A stretch of 64,000 bases of DNA from Kutzneria chonburiensis (GCF_028622115.1 NZ_CP097263.1:7626001-7690000); one strand, 5' to 3'. Counted from the stretch's first letter, positions 27,364 through 35,716 are shown. A program made the numbers and translations. The notes: generated by a model not told the origin, from the letters alone.

Positions 27364-28199
27364 GCCGTCACGGTAGCCAGCAGCTGCTCGGCCTGTTCCT
27401 GCAACGGTCGAGCATCAGCGGAGTTGTGGATCACGATGTGCTCAATCGCCGGCTCGAACGCCAGGTTGAGACCCTCCACCCAGGCGTCCCAGTCAGCGAG
27501 CTTGGCAGCGTCGCGCGCCGCGCCACGGTGACGGATGTACCGCCGCATCGAGTCCGCGTCGGTCCGAACCCAGATGACGTGCAGGTCAGCGCCCAACCGT
27601 GCGAGGTTCGCGGCCGTCCGGTCGCACCACGTCTTGTCGGCCAGTTCGAGCGCAAACGGCGCGGTGACGATGGCGCTCGTGCCGCACTCGACGTTCTCCA
27701 TCAGGCCGGCAATGAGCGCTTCGTACTCGGCGGGCCGGATCGAGGTCCGGTACAGGTCTGACTCGCGGTCGTGGGGTGAGTGGCCGAGCAACTCCAACGC
27801 CTGCTCCACCACCGCCCGGGTGGTCGTGTCCTTGTCGAGCATCGGCCAGTGCGTCAGCCGCGCAAGGATCCGGCCCAACTCGGTCTTGCCGCTTCCCGCG
27901 TAACCGCCGATGAGCAGCACCTTCGGCCGACTCGGAGCGCTTCGCTCTACGGGCGGCGGGTAGTTGACGATGCGACCCGCGCGGGGCTTCCCAATGATCA
28001 GTCCCTCAGCCGCGAGGATGTCCATCGCCCGGCTGACGGTCGCCGGCGACGTGTCGTACTGGTCCGCGAGCTGCTTGGACGTCGGCAGGGGCGCGCGATG
28101 CGCGAGCCGACCAGCTTCGATCTCCGTCCGCAGGTGGTGCGCCAGGGCCTGCGACGTGGCCTTGCCCGAACTTGGGACGTTCCCGAGGTCCGAGTCCAT
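27360..28199 (-). CDS. GntR-type regulator fused to a P-loop kinase domain
   Basis: 279 aa from ATG 28199; TTG 28208 and a farther in-frame GTG at 28229 are alternatives. Residues 12-85 are a GntR winged helix (LRTEIEAGRLAHRAPLPTSKQLADQY; TVSRAMDILAAEGLI). Residues 90-279 are an AAA_33/zeta-toxin-like kinase: Walker A GGYAGSGKTELG, and HVIWVRTDADSMRRYIRHRG near the lid. GntR regulators control transfer in other AICEs (KorSA of pSAM2), but not with a kinase attached. TGACTC half-sites overlap its start and the rightward promoter. Confidence 0.8.
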   Translation of the reverse strand: MDSDLGNVPSSGKATSQALAHHLRTEIEAGRLAHRAPLPTSKQLADQYDTSPATVSRAMDILAAEGLIIGKPRAGRIVNYPPPVERSAPSRPKVLLIGGYAGSGKTELGRILARLTHWPMLDKDTTTRAVVEQALELLGHSPHDRESDLYRTSIRPAEYEALIAGLMENVECGTSAIVTAPFALELADKTWCDRTAANLARLGADLHVIWVRTDADSMRRYIRHRGAARDAAKLADWDAWVEGLNLAFEPAIEHIVIHNSADARPLQEQAEQLLATVTA

Positions 28200-28200
28200 C

Positions 28201-28238
28201 TGAGTCAACGCCTCCCTCTCGTGAGTCAACGTGACTCA
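28201..28238. promoter_or_regulatory. Cluster of TGAGTCA/TGACTCA sites at the GntR gene start
   Basis: TGAGTCA at 28201-28207 and 28222-28228 (both within the 10-mer TGAGTCAACG) and TGACTCA at 28232-28238 cover the ribosome-binding region of the GntR-kinase gene. The same TGACTC core recurs at 28330 and 28360 in the opposite promoter. Probable binding sites for the encoded regulator. Confidence 0.6.
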
Positions 28239-28328
28239 GACGGTACCAGTGGCTCGCCTAGTCCTACTACCTCAAACCCGGAACATGGCCGTTTACCTGG
28301 GCGGACGCGACGAGTTTCACAACACCTG

Positions 28329-28371
28329 TTGACTCGCGTTGGCTCGTCTTGCTACGTTCTGACTCGCGTTG
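28329..28371 (+). promoter_or_regulatory. Promoter of the AICE transfer operon with operator repeats
   Basis: TTGACT (28329-28334) and TACGTT (28353-28358) are 18 bp apart, a strong SigA-type promoter. GACTCGCGTTG occurs at 28331-28341 and again at 28361-28371, bracketing the -10 box, so a bound regulator would block initiation. Transcription would run right toward 29068. Confidence 0.65.
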
Positions 28372-29067
28372 AACCGGAGTGAACCGGATCACCTCTCCGG
28401 AGGAGATCCACCGCCCCGGCCGTTCTTTGAAAACTGCAAACGTTCCTGGATTCAGCGACTGGGTATAGGGGCTGACAACGGGGATGGACCGCATGGCGAC
28501 CACGACCGACGTGGCAGCTAGGTCCGTCTAAACCGGAGGGATGACCCGACACGTCGGGCCGGTCCCGCAAGGTGCTTAAGCCTTTCCGCACAGGGCTTTC
28601 TGTGCGTCGACATGCGTTTGCCCAACTCGCTGTGTGTGCATGGTCCCGACGGGAAACCGTTGCGACACCTCAACCCGTGCACCTGTCCACAGTGGACGTT
28701 TTGCAGCTGTTCTTTCTGAACTCCATAGCGTTCAAGCGGCCTGCCCGTCAGTCCCGCCAGCCACCCCCGCCACGGGGGTAACCGGGCCCCACAGCGGGGT
28801 TTGGCTGTTCAGCCTCCACCGTGTTCGTAGGGGCTGGCGGGCCGCCGCTTCAGCCGCGATTGCGGCTGGCTCTCCGGTCAGCTGAACCGGCAGCACATAT
28901 CGCCGGAGAGCACCCCAAACACCAACAGCACCCGTTGGGTGCCGTTCCTCCGCACCACACCCGCTCGTGCGGGTCGCCCGCCGCTTCTCGGCCGGGACTG
29001 TGGAGGTTCGGGAACCAACGGCATCGCCCTTGTTCCTGTCCATTCCCGACGCAAGGAGCACCACACG
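28365..29067 (+). other. 690-bp structured leader of the transfer operon
   Basis: No substantial gene. From the left: a boxA-like element (28422-28436); tiny frames with good ribosome sites (28484-28531, 15 codons; 28541-28579, 12 codons after CCGGAGGG); a GTCCAC-A-GTGGAC dyad at 28685-28697; GC-rich hairpins including ACCCCCG-CCA-CGGGGGT at 28763-28779 and a CCCC/GGGG structure at 28787-28799 followed by TTT. This looks like a regulated untranslated leader containing intrinsic pauses or terminators. Confidence 0.5.
28422..28436 (+). promoter_or_regulatory. rRNA-type boxA-like antitermination element
   Basis: GTTCTTTGAAAACTG lies about 57 nt downstream of the predicted start of transcription. 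It closely resembles the boxA of rRNA leaders (GTTCTTTGAGAACT in actinomycetes, TTCTTTGAAAACT in Firmicutes) bound by NusB/S10. Assigned by similarity to the known consensus only. Confidence 0.5.
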
Positions 29068-29391
29068 ATGCACGCCAACGACTTCCCCGGCTTCGACGAC
29101 ATCACGGAGCCGACCGCCGCCGAGCTCGCCGCGATCGACGCGTCCGGCACCCTGACCGCGCTGGATGCGGAGTTTCACCACCTGATCAGCCACCCGTCGC
29201 TGTCCGCCGAGTTCGCCAAGATGCGGGAGCAGGGCCCGGCGGCCTCCGCCTCGCTGCTGGACGGCTCCGCCCGCGCCCGCCGTGACCGCCGCATCGCCCA
29301 GCGCGCTCTGGGTAGCACCGTGCGGGTGCTGCGGGTCCAGTTCGACGCCGCCGTCACCGCGCCCGTGTCGACCGGAGAGGCGGCCGCCTGA
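29068..29391 (+). CDS. AICE operon protein 1, hypothetical
   Basis: 107 aa from ATG 29068 (AAGGAG 9 bp upstream). Acidic N-terminus (FPGFDDITEPTAAELAAID), helical basic C-terminus (ARARRDRRIAQRALGSTVRVLR). Unknown function. First gene of a run in which nearly every stop overlaps or abuts the next start. Confidence 0.65.
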   Translation: MHANDFPGFDDITEPTAAELAAIDASGTLTALDAEFHHLISHPSLSAEFAKMREQGPAASASLLDGSARARRDRRIAQRALGSTVRVLRVQFDAAVTAPVSTGEAAA

Positions 29392-29855
29392 TGAACATCC
29401 CGGCCGCGCTCACCTTCGCCGTCGTGTTGGTCGCGTTGCTGGTCACGCACAACGTGGCCGACCACTGGTTGCAGACCCACCACCAGGCGTGCACGAAAGG
29501 CGCGGACGGCTGGGTTGGCCGTTGGGCCTGCGCCCGCCACGTCGGCACCTACACCGCCGCCACGGCCGGCATGGTTGCCGTGCTGGCCGCCCTGCACCTG
29601 GTCGACATCGCGCCGCTCGGCTTCGTGCTCGGTCAGCTCGTGTCGGCGGTGACGCACTACTGGGCCGACCGGCGCAAGCCGCTGCTGGTGTTGGCCGTGC
29701 TGGTCGGCAAGCGCGACTACTACCACTTCGGCGCTCCCCGCCCGGGCCACGACGACAACCCCGGCGTCGGCACCGGCGCGTACACCCTGGACCAGGCGTG
29801 GCACTGGCTGTGGCTGCTGGTCGCAGCGCTGCTTACGGCGCTGGTCGGTGTGTGA
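29391..29855 (+). CDS. DUF3307-like membrane protein
   Basis: 154 aa, starting in a TGATG overlap. Three to four hydrophobic segments. HNVADHWLQTHHQACTKG and ARHVGTYTAATA carry the His pattern of DUF3307-type proteins frequent in actinomycete mobile elements; HYWADRRKPLL follows. Role in transfer unknown, likely in the membrane with the translocase. Confidence 0.7.
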   Translation: MNIPAALTFAVVLVALLVTHNVADHWLQTHHQACTKGADGWVGRWACARHVGTYTAATAGMVAVLAALHLVDIAPLGFVLGQLVSAVTHYWADRRKPLLVLAVLVGKRDYYHFGAPRPGHDDNPGVGTGAYTLDQAWHWLWLLVAALLTALVGV

Positions 29856-30298
29856 TGGGCAGCAAGGTCCGAGCCGTCGTCAAGCTGCACGTGGCGTGGT
29901 CGGATAGCTGGGAGTTCACCCATGGCCTGCACGACGGCCTGCCGCTGCTGCCGACCAAGTGGGCACCCCGGCACCTGTTGGCCACCAAGAACCAGCTCAA
30001 GGCGCTGGGTAAGCGGCCCGGTGGTCACGACCCCGTTGCGCTGCTCTACGGCTACAGCAAGAGGGGCAACTGCCAGTGGTTCGCCCCGCTGTACCTGATC
30101 AGCAAGGCCAAGCCCAAGTTGGTGATGACGCCGCGCAAGTGGCACTCGCTCAACCTGGCCAACCTCGCTCGCCGCGAGTGCAAGCGGTGCCACCGCGCCC
30201 GCGACTACGTCATCCCGCCGACGTTCGGCATGTGCTTCCCCTGCGTGGAAGCCGGCGAGAACACCGACACCACAACACTTTCAGGAGTTGCAGCGTGA
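29855..30298 (+). CDS. RRQRL-motif-type zinc-binding protein
   Basis: 147 aa from ATG 29855 (1-bp overlap). ATKNQLKALGKRPGGHDPVALL corresponds to the ATRRQLRA...RPGGQ-P family signature. The C-terminal ECKRCHRARDYVIPPTFGMCFPCVEAG supplies four Cys for zinc. These proteins are standard AICE components of unknown function. The motif Arg pair is replaced by Lys-Asn here. Confidence 0.75.
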   Translation: MGSKVRAVVKLHVAWSDSWEFTHGLHDGLPLLPTKWAPRHLLATKNQLKALGKRPGGHDPVALLYGYSKRGNCQWFAPLYLISKAKPKLVMTPRKWHSLNLANLARRECKRCHRARDYVIPPTFGMCFPCVEAGENTDTTTLSGVAA

Positions 30299-30675
30299 GC
30301 ACCTACCAGAAGATGACCGGCTTCGTCGTCAACCCGCGACTGGGCATCATCGGCGGCATCAACGTCCGGCTGGAGATCGGCAACGCCGTGTGGGACGTGG
30401 CCCGGCCGATGATCGAGGTCGCGGACAACGTCGTGATCTCGCCCGAGGCGGAGGCCGTGGACGGCGACGTCGTGTTCCGCCTGAACCGGTGGCAGATCCT
30501 CCAGCTGGACCCGTTGGTGCAGCTGCCGATCGTCGGCCACACCCAGGCAGCCGCCGTGACGATCGCCAACGACTTCCGCGCCGACCGCACCATCTCGTTC
30601 GCCAGCGGCCCGGAGGCGCTCAACGCTTGGGTCGCCGACTACCTCGCCGCCCGCCAGCCGAGCAACCAGCGCTGA
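30295..30675 (+). CDS. AICE operon protein, hypothetical
   Basis: 126 aa from GTG 30295, overlapping the preceding stop; CAGGAG lies 8 bp upstream. Probably a beta-rich cytoplasmic protein (VVNPRLGIIGGINVRLEIGN; NVVISPEAEAVDGDVVF). No recognised domain. Confidence 0.65.
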   Translation: MSTYQKMTGFVVNPRLGIIGGINVRLEIGNAVWDVARPMIEVADNVVISPEAEAVDGDVVFRLNRWQILQLDPLVQLPIVGHTQAAAVTIANDFRADRTISFASGPEALNAWVADYLAARQPSNQR

Positions 30676-30702
30676 CCACGCCATCCCATCGGAGGAAACG
30701 TC

Positions 30703-30870
30703 ATGTCTGCCAAGTGCTTCTGCGGTGCCAAGGCCACCCACGCCTACTCGGGCCTTCAGGTCTGCGCGAACTGCTACCAGGGCCACGCCGCCAACGACGA
30801 GAGCCCCAACCACATCCCGCGTGACTACGACTGGTCCAGCGAGATGGACGCCCGGCGACTGACCGACTGA
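30703..30870 (+). CDS. 55-aa zinc-ribbon protein
   Basis: Starts at ATG 30703 after GGAGG (30691-30695). Reads MSAKCFCGAKATHAYSGL, then VCANCYQG: a C-x-C ... C-x2-C zinc ribbon, followed by an acidic tail. Probably a small DNA- or protein-binding factor. One of several single-knuckle proteins in this operon. Confidence 0.65.
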   Translation: MSAKCFCGAKATHAYSGLQVCANCYQGHAANDESPNHIPRDYDWSSEMDARRLTD

Positions 30871-30959
30871 TGCCCGGTCCGGCAGCCCTCCCGCCAAGAA
30901 GACCTGCCGGACCGGGTCCAACAACCCCTATCCGATCACTGATCAGAAGGGACACCACA

Positions 30960-31223
30960 GTGTCTCGCACCGTCGTTCGCCGCAGGAACACCGCCCGGTC
31001 CGCCGTGCTGCTGTGGGGCACCTGCCCCACCTGCCGGGAGATCCACTACACGCTGACCACCGAGGGCGCCCTTCCGGAGCACCCCGTGCCCGGCTACGGC
31101 CCGGGCCGCCCGACCTGCCTGGGGTCCGGTGCGCTGCCGGTGCCCGGCACGGTTGAGCCGGCCCAGACGTGCTTCAACGCCAGCGGCAACTACGGCGTCG
31201 TGCAGATGGGAGCGGCCGCGTGA
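30960..31223 (+). CDS. Small Cys-containing hypothetical protein
   Basis: 87 aa from GTG 30960 (AAGGGA 8 bp upstream). Basic N-terminus (RTVVRRRNTARS), then WGTCPTCREIHYTL and single Cys in PTCLGSG and QTCFNASG, a possible zinc site. Unknown function. The stop overlaps the next GTG. Confidence 0.6.
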   Translation: MSRTVVRRRNTARSAVLLWGTCPTCREIHYTLTTEGALPEHPVPGYGPGRPTCLGSGALPVPGTVEPAQTCFNASGNYGVVQMGAAA

Positions 31224-31525
31224 GCGCCCCGGACGCCTCGCCGCTGCTGTTCCCGGCGGAGCTGGAGACGCTGGCCGCGCAGGCCCGCGCCGATCTGGAC
31301 GCCGCCGGCATCGCCGACCCGGCCGACTTCCCCGCCTGGTGCCGCCGTATCGCGGCCGCCCGGCGCGCGCTGGCCGAGGTCTACGGCATCGCCCGCCGCC
31401 ACACCGAGACGGGGTCGTTGGCGTGGTGGGCGCTGCACGACGCGATGCGGCACAGCGACGCGCACGCCGTGCGCCTGATCGCCCAAGCCAACGAAGCCGA
31501 GCTGGAAGGCGGTAGCGGCCGATGA
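31220..31525 (+). CDS. AICE operon protein, helical, hypothetical
   Basis: 101 aa from GTG 31220. Almost entirely alpha-helical (ELETLAAQARADLDAAG; CRRIAAARRALAEVYGIARRH). Unknown. Overlaps both neighbours by 4 bp. Confidence 0.65.
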   Translation: MSAPDASPLLFPAELETLAAQARADLDAAGIADPADFPAWCRRIAAARRALAEVYGIARRHTETGSLAWWALHDAMRHSDAHAVRLIAQANEAELEGGSGR

Positions 31526-31779
31526 ACACCCGCGCTCAGTTCGCGAACCTGACCAGCGCCGCGCTGCTGGTCTACGGGCTGCTGACGATCCTGACGTTGA
31601 TCGTGCGGGTGCTGACCACCAGCACCGCGCTGGTCTTGGAGATCGGGGAGCGGTTCGTCGAGGCCGGCGACGCCGCCTGTGCCGCTGCCCGCGCCTCCGG
31701 CACCCAGTCGGCCCGGTCCGGGCCGACCGTCTTCGGCACCACCACCCGCGCCTACAACGCCACCAGGAGTGCCCCGTGA
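31522..31779 (+). CDS. Small membrane protein
   Basis: 85 aa. One strong hydrophobic segment at residues 10-38 (SAALLVYGLLTILTLIVRVL), then an amphipathic helix and a Thr/Ser-rich tail. Comparable small membrane proteins (Spd type) accompany TraB in Streptomyces plasmids. Assignment as Spd-like is by context only. Confidence 0.6.
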   Translation: MNTRAQFANLTSAALLVYGLLTILTLIVRVLTTSTALVLEIGERFVEAGDAACAAARASGTQSARSGPTVFGTTTRAYNATRSAP

Positions 31780-32117
31780 ACATGACGAATGGTCACTTTC
31801 TGTTCGTGCTCCCGGTCAGCCTGATCATCGGGGCCGCTGTGGTGGTGTGGCTGGTGGCCCGGCTGGTCTGGCGTCGGGCCCGCGCCGCGACCATGCGGTC
31901 GCTGGTCAGCGGTCCGGCCGCCCGGTCGCCGTGGCGCGCGGTGCTGCTGGCCGCGCTGGTGGCCGGTGCGCAGTGGGCCGTGGTCGCGCACAACCCGGAG
32001 CCGCGGTTGCTGCTGGCCGTGCTGGTGGTGCCCGCGCTGTTCGCCGGGGCGTCGCTGGCCCGCCTGATCCCCGCCACGGCGACCGTCCGCAGTGGACGCA
32101 AGGGGGCGCGGCGATGA
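31776..32117 (+). CDS. Small membrane protein, Spd-like by context
   Basis: 113 aa from GTG 31776, overlapping its neighbours on both sides. Three hydrophobic segments (about 8-30, 53-70, 75-95) separated by Arg-rich loops (VWRRARAATMRS). Unknown function; probably works at the membrane with the translocase. Confidence 0.6.
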   Translation: MNMTNGHFLFVLPVSLIIGAAVVVWLVARLVWRRARAATMRSLVSGPAARSPWRAVLLAALVAGAQWAVVAHNPEPRLLLAVLVVPALFAGASLARLIPATATVRSGRKGARR

Positions 32118-32278
32118 GCTTCACCAACATCCCCAACCCGGACGGCACCCGGAAGACCTGCCGCGACTGCGGCGAAATGACCGTACTGATCACGACCGGC
32201 ACGGGCACCGAACGCGTCCACTGCGGCACCTACACCGCCCGCTGCCACACCACGACCGCGAGGAGGCGGACCCGATGA
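32114..32278 (+). CDS. 54-aa zinc-ribbon protein
   Basis: ATG 32114 to TGA 32278. TCRDCGEMTVLI and VHCGTY...RCHTT give four Cys. Basic C-terminal tail (TTTARRRTR). Overlaps the flanking genes by 4 bp at each end. Confidence 0.6.
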   Translation: MSFTNIPNPDGTRKTCRDCGEMTVLITTGTGTERVHCGTYTARCHTTTARRRTR

Positions 32279-33158
32279 GCAGCGCATTCCCACGCCCCGT
32301 TGACGACTTGGTCCCGGCGGTCCGCAAGTGGGCGGCCGAGCTGGGCTCGATCCCGTCACGCAACAAGATCAAGCAGCGGTTCCGGGTCGGCGCGGACAAG
32401 GCCAACGCCGTGCTCGCGATCCTCTCCGAGACCGGGTTCGACCCCGCCGACCCCGGCGGGGAGACCAGTCCGGCTGCAACCGGAGGGGCGGCGCTGCACC
32501 TGGTCCCGCCGCAGACCGAGCTTGAGCCGACCACCGACACCGACGCGGGGGACGTGACCACGCTCGTGCCGGACCCCCTCCGGTTGCAGCCGATCCCGAG
32601 CCCACGGCCCCGGCTGATGCCGACCTGGTCACCGATGCCCAGGCCGTTGCGGAGCAGACCGAGCAGGTCAGCCACGCCGCCGACCCGGGCACCACCACCA
32701 GCCCCGCGACGGCCAAGCCGGTCGGTCGGTGGTGGCGCTGGGTGCTCGCGCCGATGGCGGTGTCCGCGTTCGTCGCGATCTGGTCCGGCTGGGTCGGGCT
32801 GGGTGGCATGACCGGGTTCGGCATCGTGCACCCGCTCCCCGGGATCGCCGATGGCTTCCAGCTCAACACCGCCATCACCCTGCCGCTAGGAGTCGAGGCG
32901 TACGCCGCCTACGCCCTGCGCGTCTGGCTGGCCCGCATCGGCACCAGCCGGGCCCAGCGGTTCGCCAAGTGGTCCGCACTCGGGTCGCTGCTGCTCGGCT
33001 CGGCCGGGCAGGTGGCCTACCACCTCATGTCCGCCATGGGCATCACCACCGCCCCGTGGCCGATCACCACCTGCGTTGCCTGCCTGCCCGTGGTCGTGCT
33101 CGGCCTCGGTGCCGCGCTGGCCCACCTGCAACACGACACCGAGACCACCCAGCAGTAA
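32275..33158 (+). CDS. AICE membrane protein, apparent -1 frameshift at 32574-32578
   Basis: ATG 32275 opens a frame with a DNA-binding-like N-terminus (KWAAELGSIPSRNKIKQRF). Around 32570 coding character moves to the other frame, which continues through PVAADPEPTAPADADL and four membrane helices (SAFVAIWSGWVGLGGMTGFG; GSLLLGSAGQVAYHL) to TAA 33158. A single extra C in the CCCCC run at 32574-32578 would join both parts into about 294 aa. The N-terminal winged-helix-like part followed by membrane segments is common just upstream of FtsK genes in AICEs. Broken gene, recoding or sequencing error remain open. Confidence 0.6.
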
Positions 33159-33170
33159 GGAACCCTCGCC

Positions 33171-35420
33171 ATGAGCACCACCACCGTGACCGGGTTCTCG
33201 ACCCCGGACGACGACGACATGCCCGACAACGTCCACGTCCTGCGGCCGCACGTCAGCGACACCGTAGGCCCGGGCACGGAGATCGAACCGGCCGGCGACA
33301 TCGTCGACGCGGAGCTAGTCACCCCGGCACAGGAAGCCGAGCTGGCCCAGCGCCGCGCCGCGATCGCGCTGCGCCAGGCCGGCAACGTGGCCCGGGTGGT
33401 CCGGGGCGGGGCCACCCACCCCCACACCAAGGCCGTCGCCCGGGCCAGCGCGTCGCTGCTCGTGACCACGGCCCAGGGCCACGCGAGCTGGGCCCGGCGC
33501 GCGGTCGACGCCCTGACCCATGCTCACGTCCGCGAGCAGATCGCGTCCGCCCGCGCGGGCAACGACCGTGAGGCGCTGGCCGAGTGGACCGACCGGTTGG
33601 TGGACCTGAAAAAGGCCCGGGCCGAGCGGCTCCGGGCGCTGCCGGCCACCATCCGGGCCGCGCTGGTGTCGCTGCTGGTCGCGGTGGTCGTGCTGGCCGG
33701 CATCCTGCTCGTGGCGGGGATCGCGTTCCAGCTCACCCCGGGCGGGCTGGACTGGGATTCCTGGTGGGAGCTGTTGGGGGAGATCGCCGGTGTGCTCGGC
33801 ATGATCGCCACCGTGGCCGTGCACGTCGCCGTGTGGGGCGCGGTCCCAGCGTGGCTCGCGTTCGCGTGGCGAGAGGGCAAGCGTCGGGTGATGGCCCCGG
33901 CGTGGATGGGTGCCAGCGACGACGCCCCGACCGAGCGCGACGTGGTGCCGGATGAGGGCGCGATCCTTAACGCGCTGCGCAACCTGAACCTCCCGGCGCT
34001 GAACAAGAAGTTCAAGGAGGGCTGGAAGCCCCGGTGGGTGTCCGGATCGGCCTACGACGGCCGGGGGTGGCGCACGCAGCTGCTGCTGCCCGAGGGCGTC
34101 ACGGTCGAGATGATCGTGGACCGCAAGGACGTGCTCGCGCACAACCTGCTCCGGCTGCCGGTCGAGGTGTGGCCGACCGAGCCCAAGAACCAGCCCGGCG
34201 TGCTGGACCTGTGGGTCGCCGACCAGGGCTCGCTGACCAAGCCGGTCGACCCGTTCCCGCTGCTCACGGAGGGCACCACGGACTACTTCCGGGGCGTGCC
34301 GGTCGGCATCAACCCCCAGGGCAAGATCGTGCTCGGCCGGCTGTTCCAAGCCAACTGGGGCGTCGCCGGCATGATGGGCTCGGGCAAGTCGACGCTGATC
34401 ATCTCCGCCCTGTTGGGCGCGATGCTCGACCCGCTGGTGGAGATCGACGTGTACTGCATGGCGTTCAACGCCGACTACGACCCGCTGGCCCCGCGCCTGC
34501 GGACGCTGTTCAAGTCCGACGAACCGGATCAGATCCCGGTTGTGTTGGAGGCGCTCAAGAAGCTGATGAGCGAGCTGTCCGAGCGCGGGCGGATCCTCTC
34601 GGAGATGGGGGAGCCGAAGCTGACCCGCAAGCTCGCGGCCGCCGACCCCCGGATGCGGCCGCGTGTCGTGGTGATCGACGAGTGTCAGGAGCTGTTCGTC
34701 TCCGACATCGGCGAGGAAGCCGCGGAGCTGGTGGAGAAGATCGTGGCCAAGGCCCGCAAGTACGGCGTCACGATGCTGTTCGCGACGCCGGTCCCGTCTG
34801 CGGACTCGTTGCCGCGCAAGGTGGCCAAGGTGCTGTCCAACAAGGCGTGCTTCGCGATCGGCGACCACCAGGGCAACGACGCCATCCTGGGCACTGGCAA
34901 GCACAAGGCCGGCATCACCGCGACCACGTTGCGGCCGATGACCGAGGACTCCGACGGCACCGTCGACACCGGCGACATCGGCACCGCCATGACGGTCGGG
35001 TTCATGCCGATCGACGGCCTGATGCGCTGCTTCTACGTGCGGCGCGGCGAAGGCGTCGACGAGGTCACGCCGGTCGTGAAGCGGGCGTTGGCGTTGCGGG
35101 AAGGCACCGTGCCGCAGGCCCCCGCCATCCCGGCCGGCGACACCGACGTTGACCACCTGGCCGACGTCGCGGCGGTGTTGGCCGGGCGGACGGTGGTCAA
35201 GCAGCAGGAGGTGTTGGGGTTGCTGGCCCTGCACAACCCGGCCGTCTACACCGAGTGGTCGGCGGCCGAGCTGCGCGCCGCGCTGCCCGAGGCGGCCCGG
35301 CCGTACAAGACGATGGGCGCGATGCACCTCAACGCCGACCGGGTGGCCGCCGCTCTCGCCGCCCGCGACGCCGACACCGAAACCGACACGGACAGTGACG
35401 GACCGGAGGATGAGGCGTAG
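33171..35420 (+). CDS. FtsK/SpoIIIE-type DNA translocase (TraB-like conjugation protein)
   Basis: 749 aa from ATG 33171 (AAGGAA upstream). Pumps double-stranded DNA between mycelia during AICE transfer, without a relaxase. Cytoplasmic N-terminus, membrane helices at about residues 160-187 and 201-233, then the RecA-type motor with Walker A GMMGSGKST (about 400-408) and Walker B RVVVIDECQE (about 498-507). The C-terminal 80 residues form a small winged-helix-like region that in TraB proteins recognises 8-bp DNA repeats. No relaxase is encoded in the element, in agreement with this mode. Confidence 0.9.
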   Translation: MSTTTVTGFSTPDDDDMPDNVHVLRPHVSDTVGPGTEIEPAGDIVDAELVTPAQEAELAQRRAAIALRQAGNVARVVRGGATHPHTKAVARASASLLVTTAQGHASWARRAVDALTHAHVREQIASARAGNDREALAEWTDRLVDLKKARAERLRALPATIRAALVSLLVAVVVLAGILLVAGIAFQLTPGGLDWDSWWELLGEIAGVLGMIATVAVHVAVWGAVPAWLAFAWREGKRRVMAPAWMGASDDAPTERDVVPDEGAILNALRNLNLPALNKKFKEGWKPRWVSGSAYDGRGWRTQLLLPEGVTVEMIVDRKDVLAHNLLRLPVEVWPTEPKNQPGVLDLWVADQGSLTKPVDPFPLLTEGTTDYFRGVPVGINPQGKIVLGRLFQANWGVAGMMGSGKSTLIISALLGAMLDPLVEIDVYCMAFNADYDPLAPRLRTLFKSDEPDQIPVVLEALKKLMSELSERGRILSEMGEPKLTRKLAAADPRMRPRVVVIDECQELFVSDIGEEAAELVEKIVAKARKYGVTMLFATPVPSADSLPRKVAKVLSNKACFAIGDHQGNDAILGTGKHKAGITATTLRPMTEDSDGTVDTGDIGTAMTVGFMPIDGLMRCFYVRRGEGVDEVTPVVKRALALREGTVPQAPAIPAGDTDVDHLADVAAVLAGRTVVKQQEVLGLLALHNPAVYTEWSAAELRAALPEAARPYKTMGAMHLNADRVAAALAARDADTETDTDSDGPEDEA

Positions 35421-35690
35421 AGGGAATCGGGCAGGGACCGGTGAGGGAGGAAGGGAGTTCTCCCTCACCGCGTCCCTACCCCGCCTCCCTTACCGTGAGC
35501 TGCGACAACGAGCCGTAGGGAGGCAGGGAGCCGCACCGCGCCGGACCTGCGAAAACCACGGAAAACGGGGTCTATGCCGCGTCGCCCGTCGGCTCCCTCC
35601 CGCTCGCACCACCCCTTCACGTGACTACCCATCGTGACCATGGGCGCCGCTCGTTCCTGCGGGTCCAGCAGCCGTGGTCAAACCAGGAAT
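35421..35690. other. Candidate cis-acting transfer locus (clt) rich in GGGAG repeats
   Basis: No gene. GTGAGGGA and TCCCTCAC (around 35441-35467) form an 8-bp inverted repeat. GGGAG or its complement CTCCC/TCCCT recurs about eight times within 180 bp on both strands (for example AGGGAGGCAGGGAG, CCTCCCT, GGCTCCCTCCC). TraB-type translocases load at clustered short repeats next to their own gene. The role is inferred from position and repetition. Confidence 0.4.
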
Positions 35691-35716
35691 CCCTTGCCTG
35701 GCAAGGGGGACGTGAC
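35691..35716 (+). promoter_or_regulatory. Hairpin plus GGGGACGTGAC box before the 35739 gene
   Basis: CCCTTGCC-T-GGCAAGGG (35691-35707) runs straight into GGGGACGTGAC (35706-35716), which ends 22 bp before ATG 35739. The same 11-mer, or its last 10 bases, precedes two further AICE genes at a similar distance. Confidence 0.5.

Noticed and set aside
28612-28719. 35-codon Cys-rich frame in the transfer-operon leader
   Set aside because: No ribosome site and no similarity I can name; kept only as part of the leader.
33315-35468. 717-codon minus-strand frame over the FtsK gene
   Set aside because: Antisense shadow; the plus strand carries Walker motifs and membrane helices.
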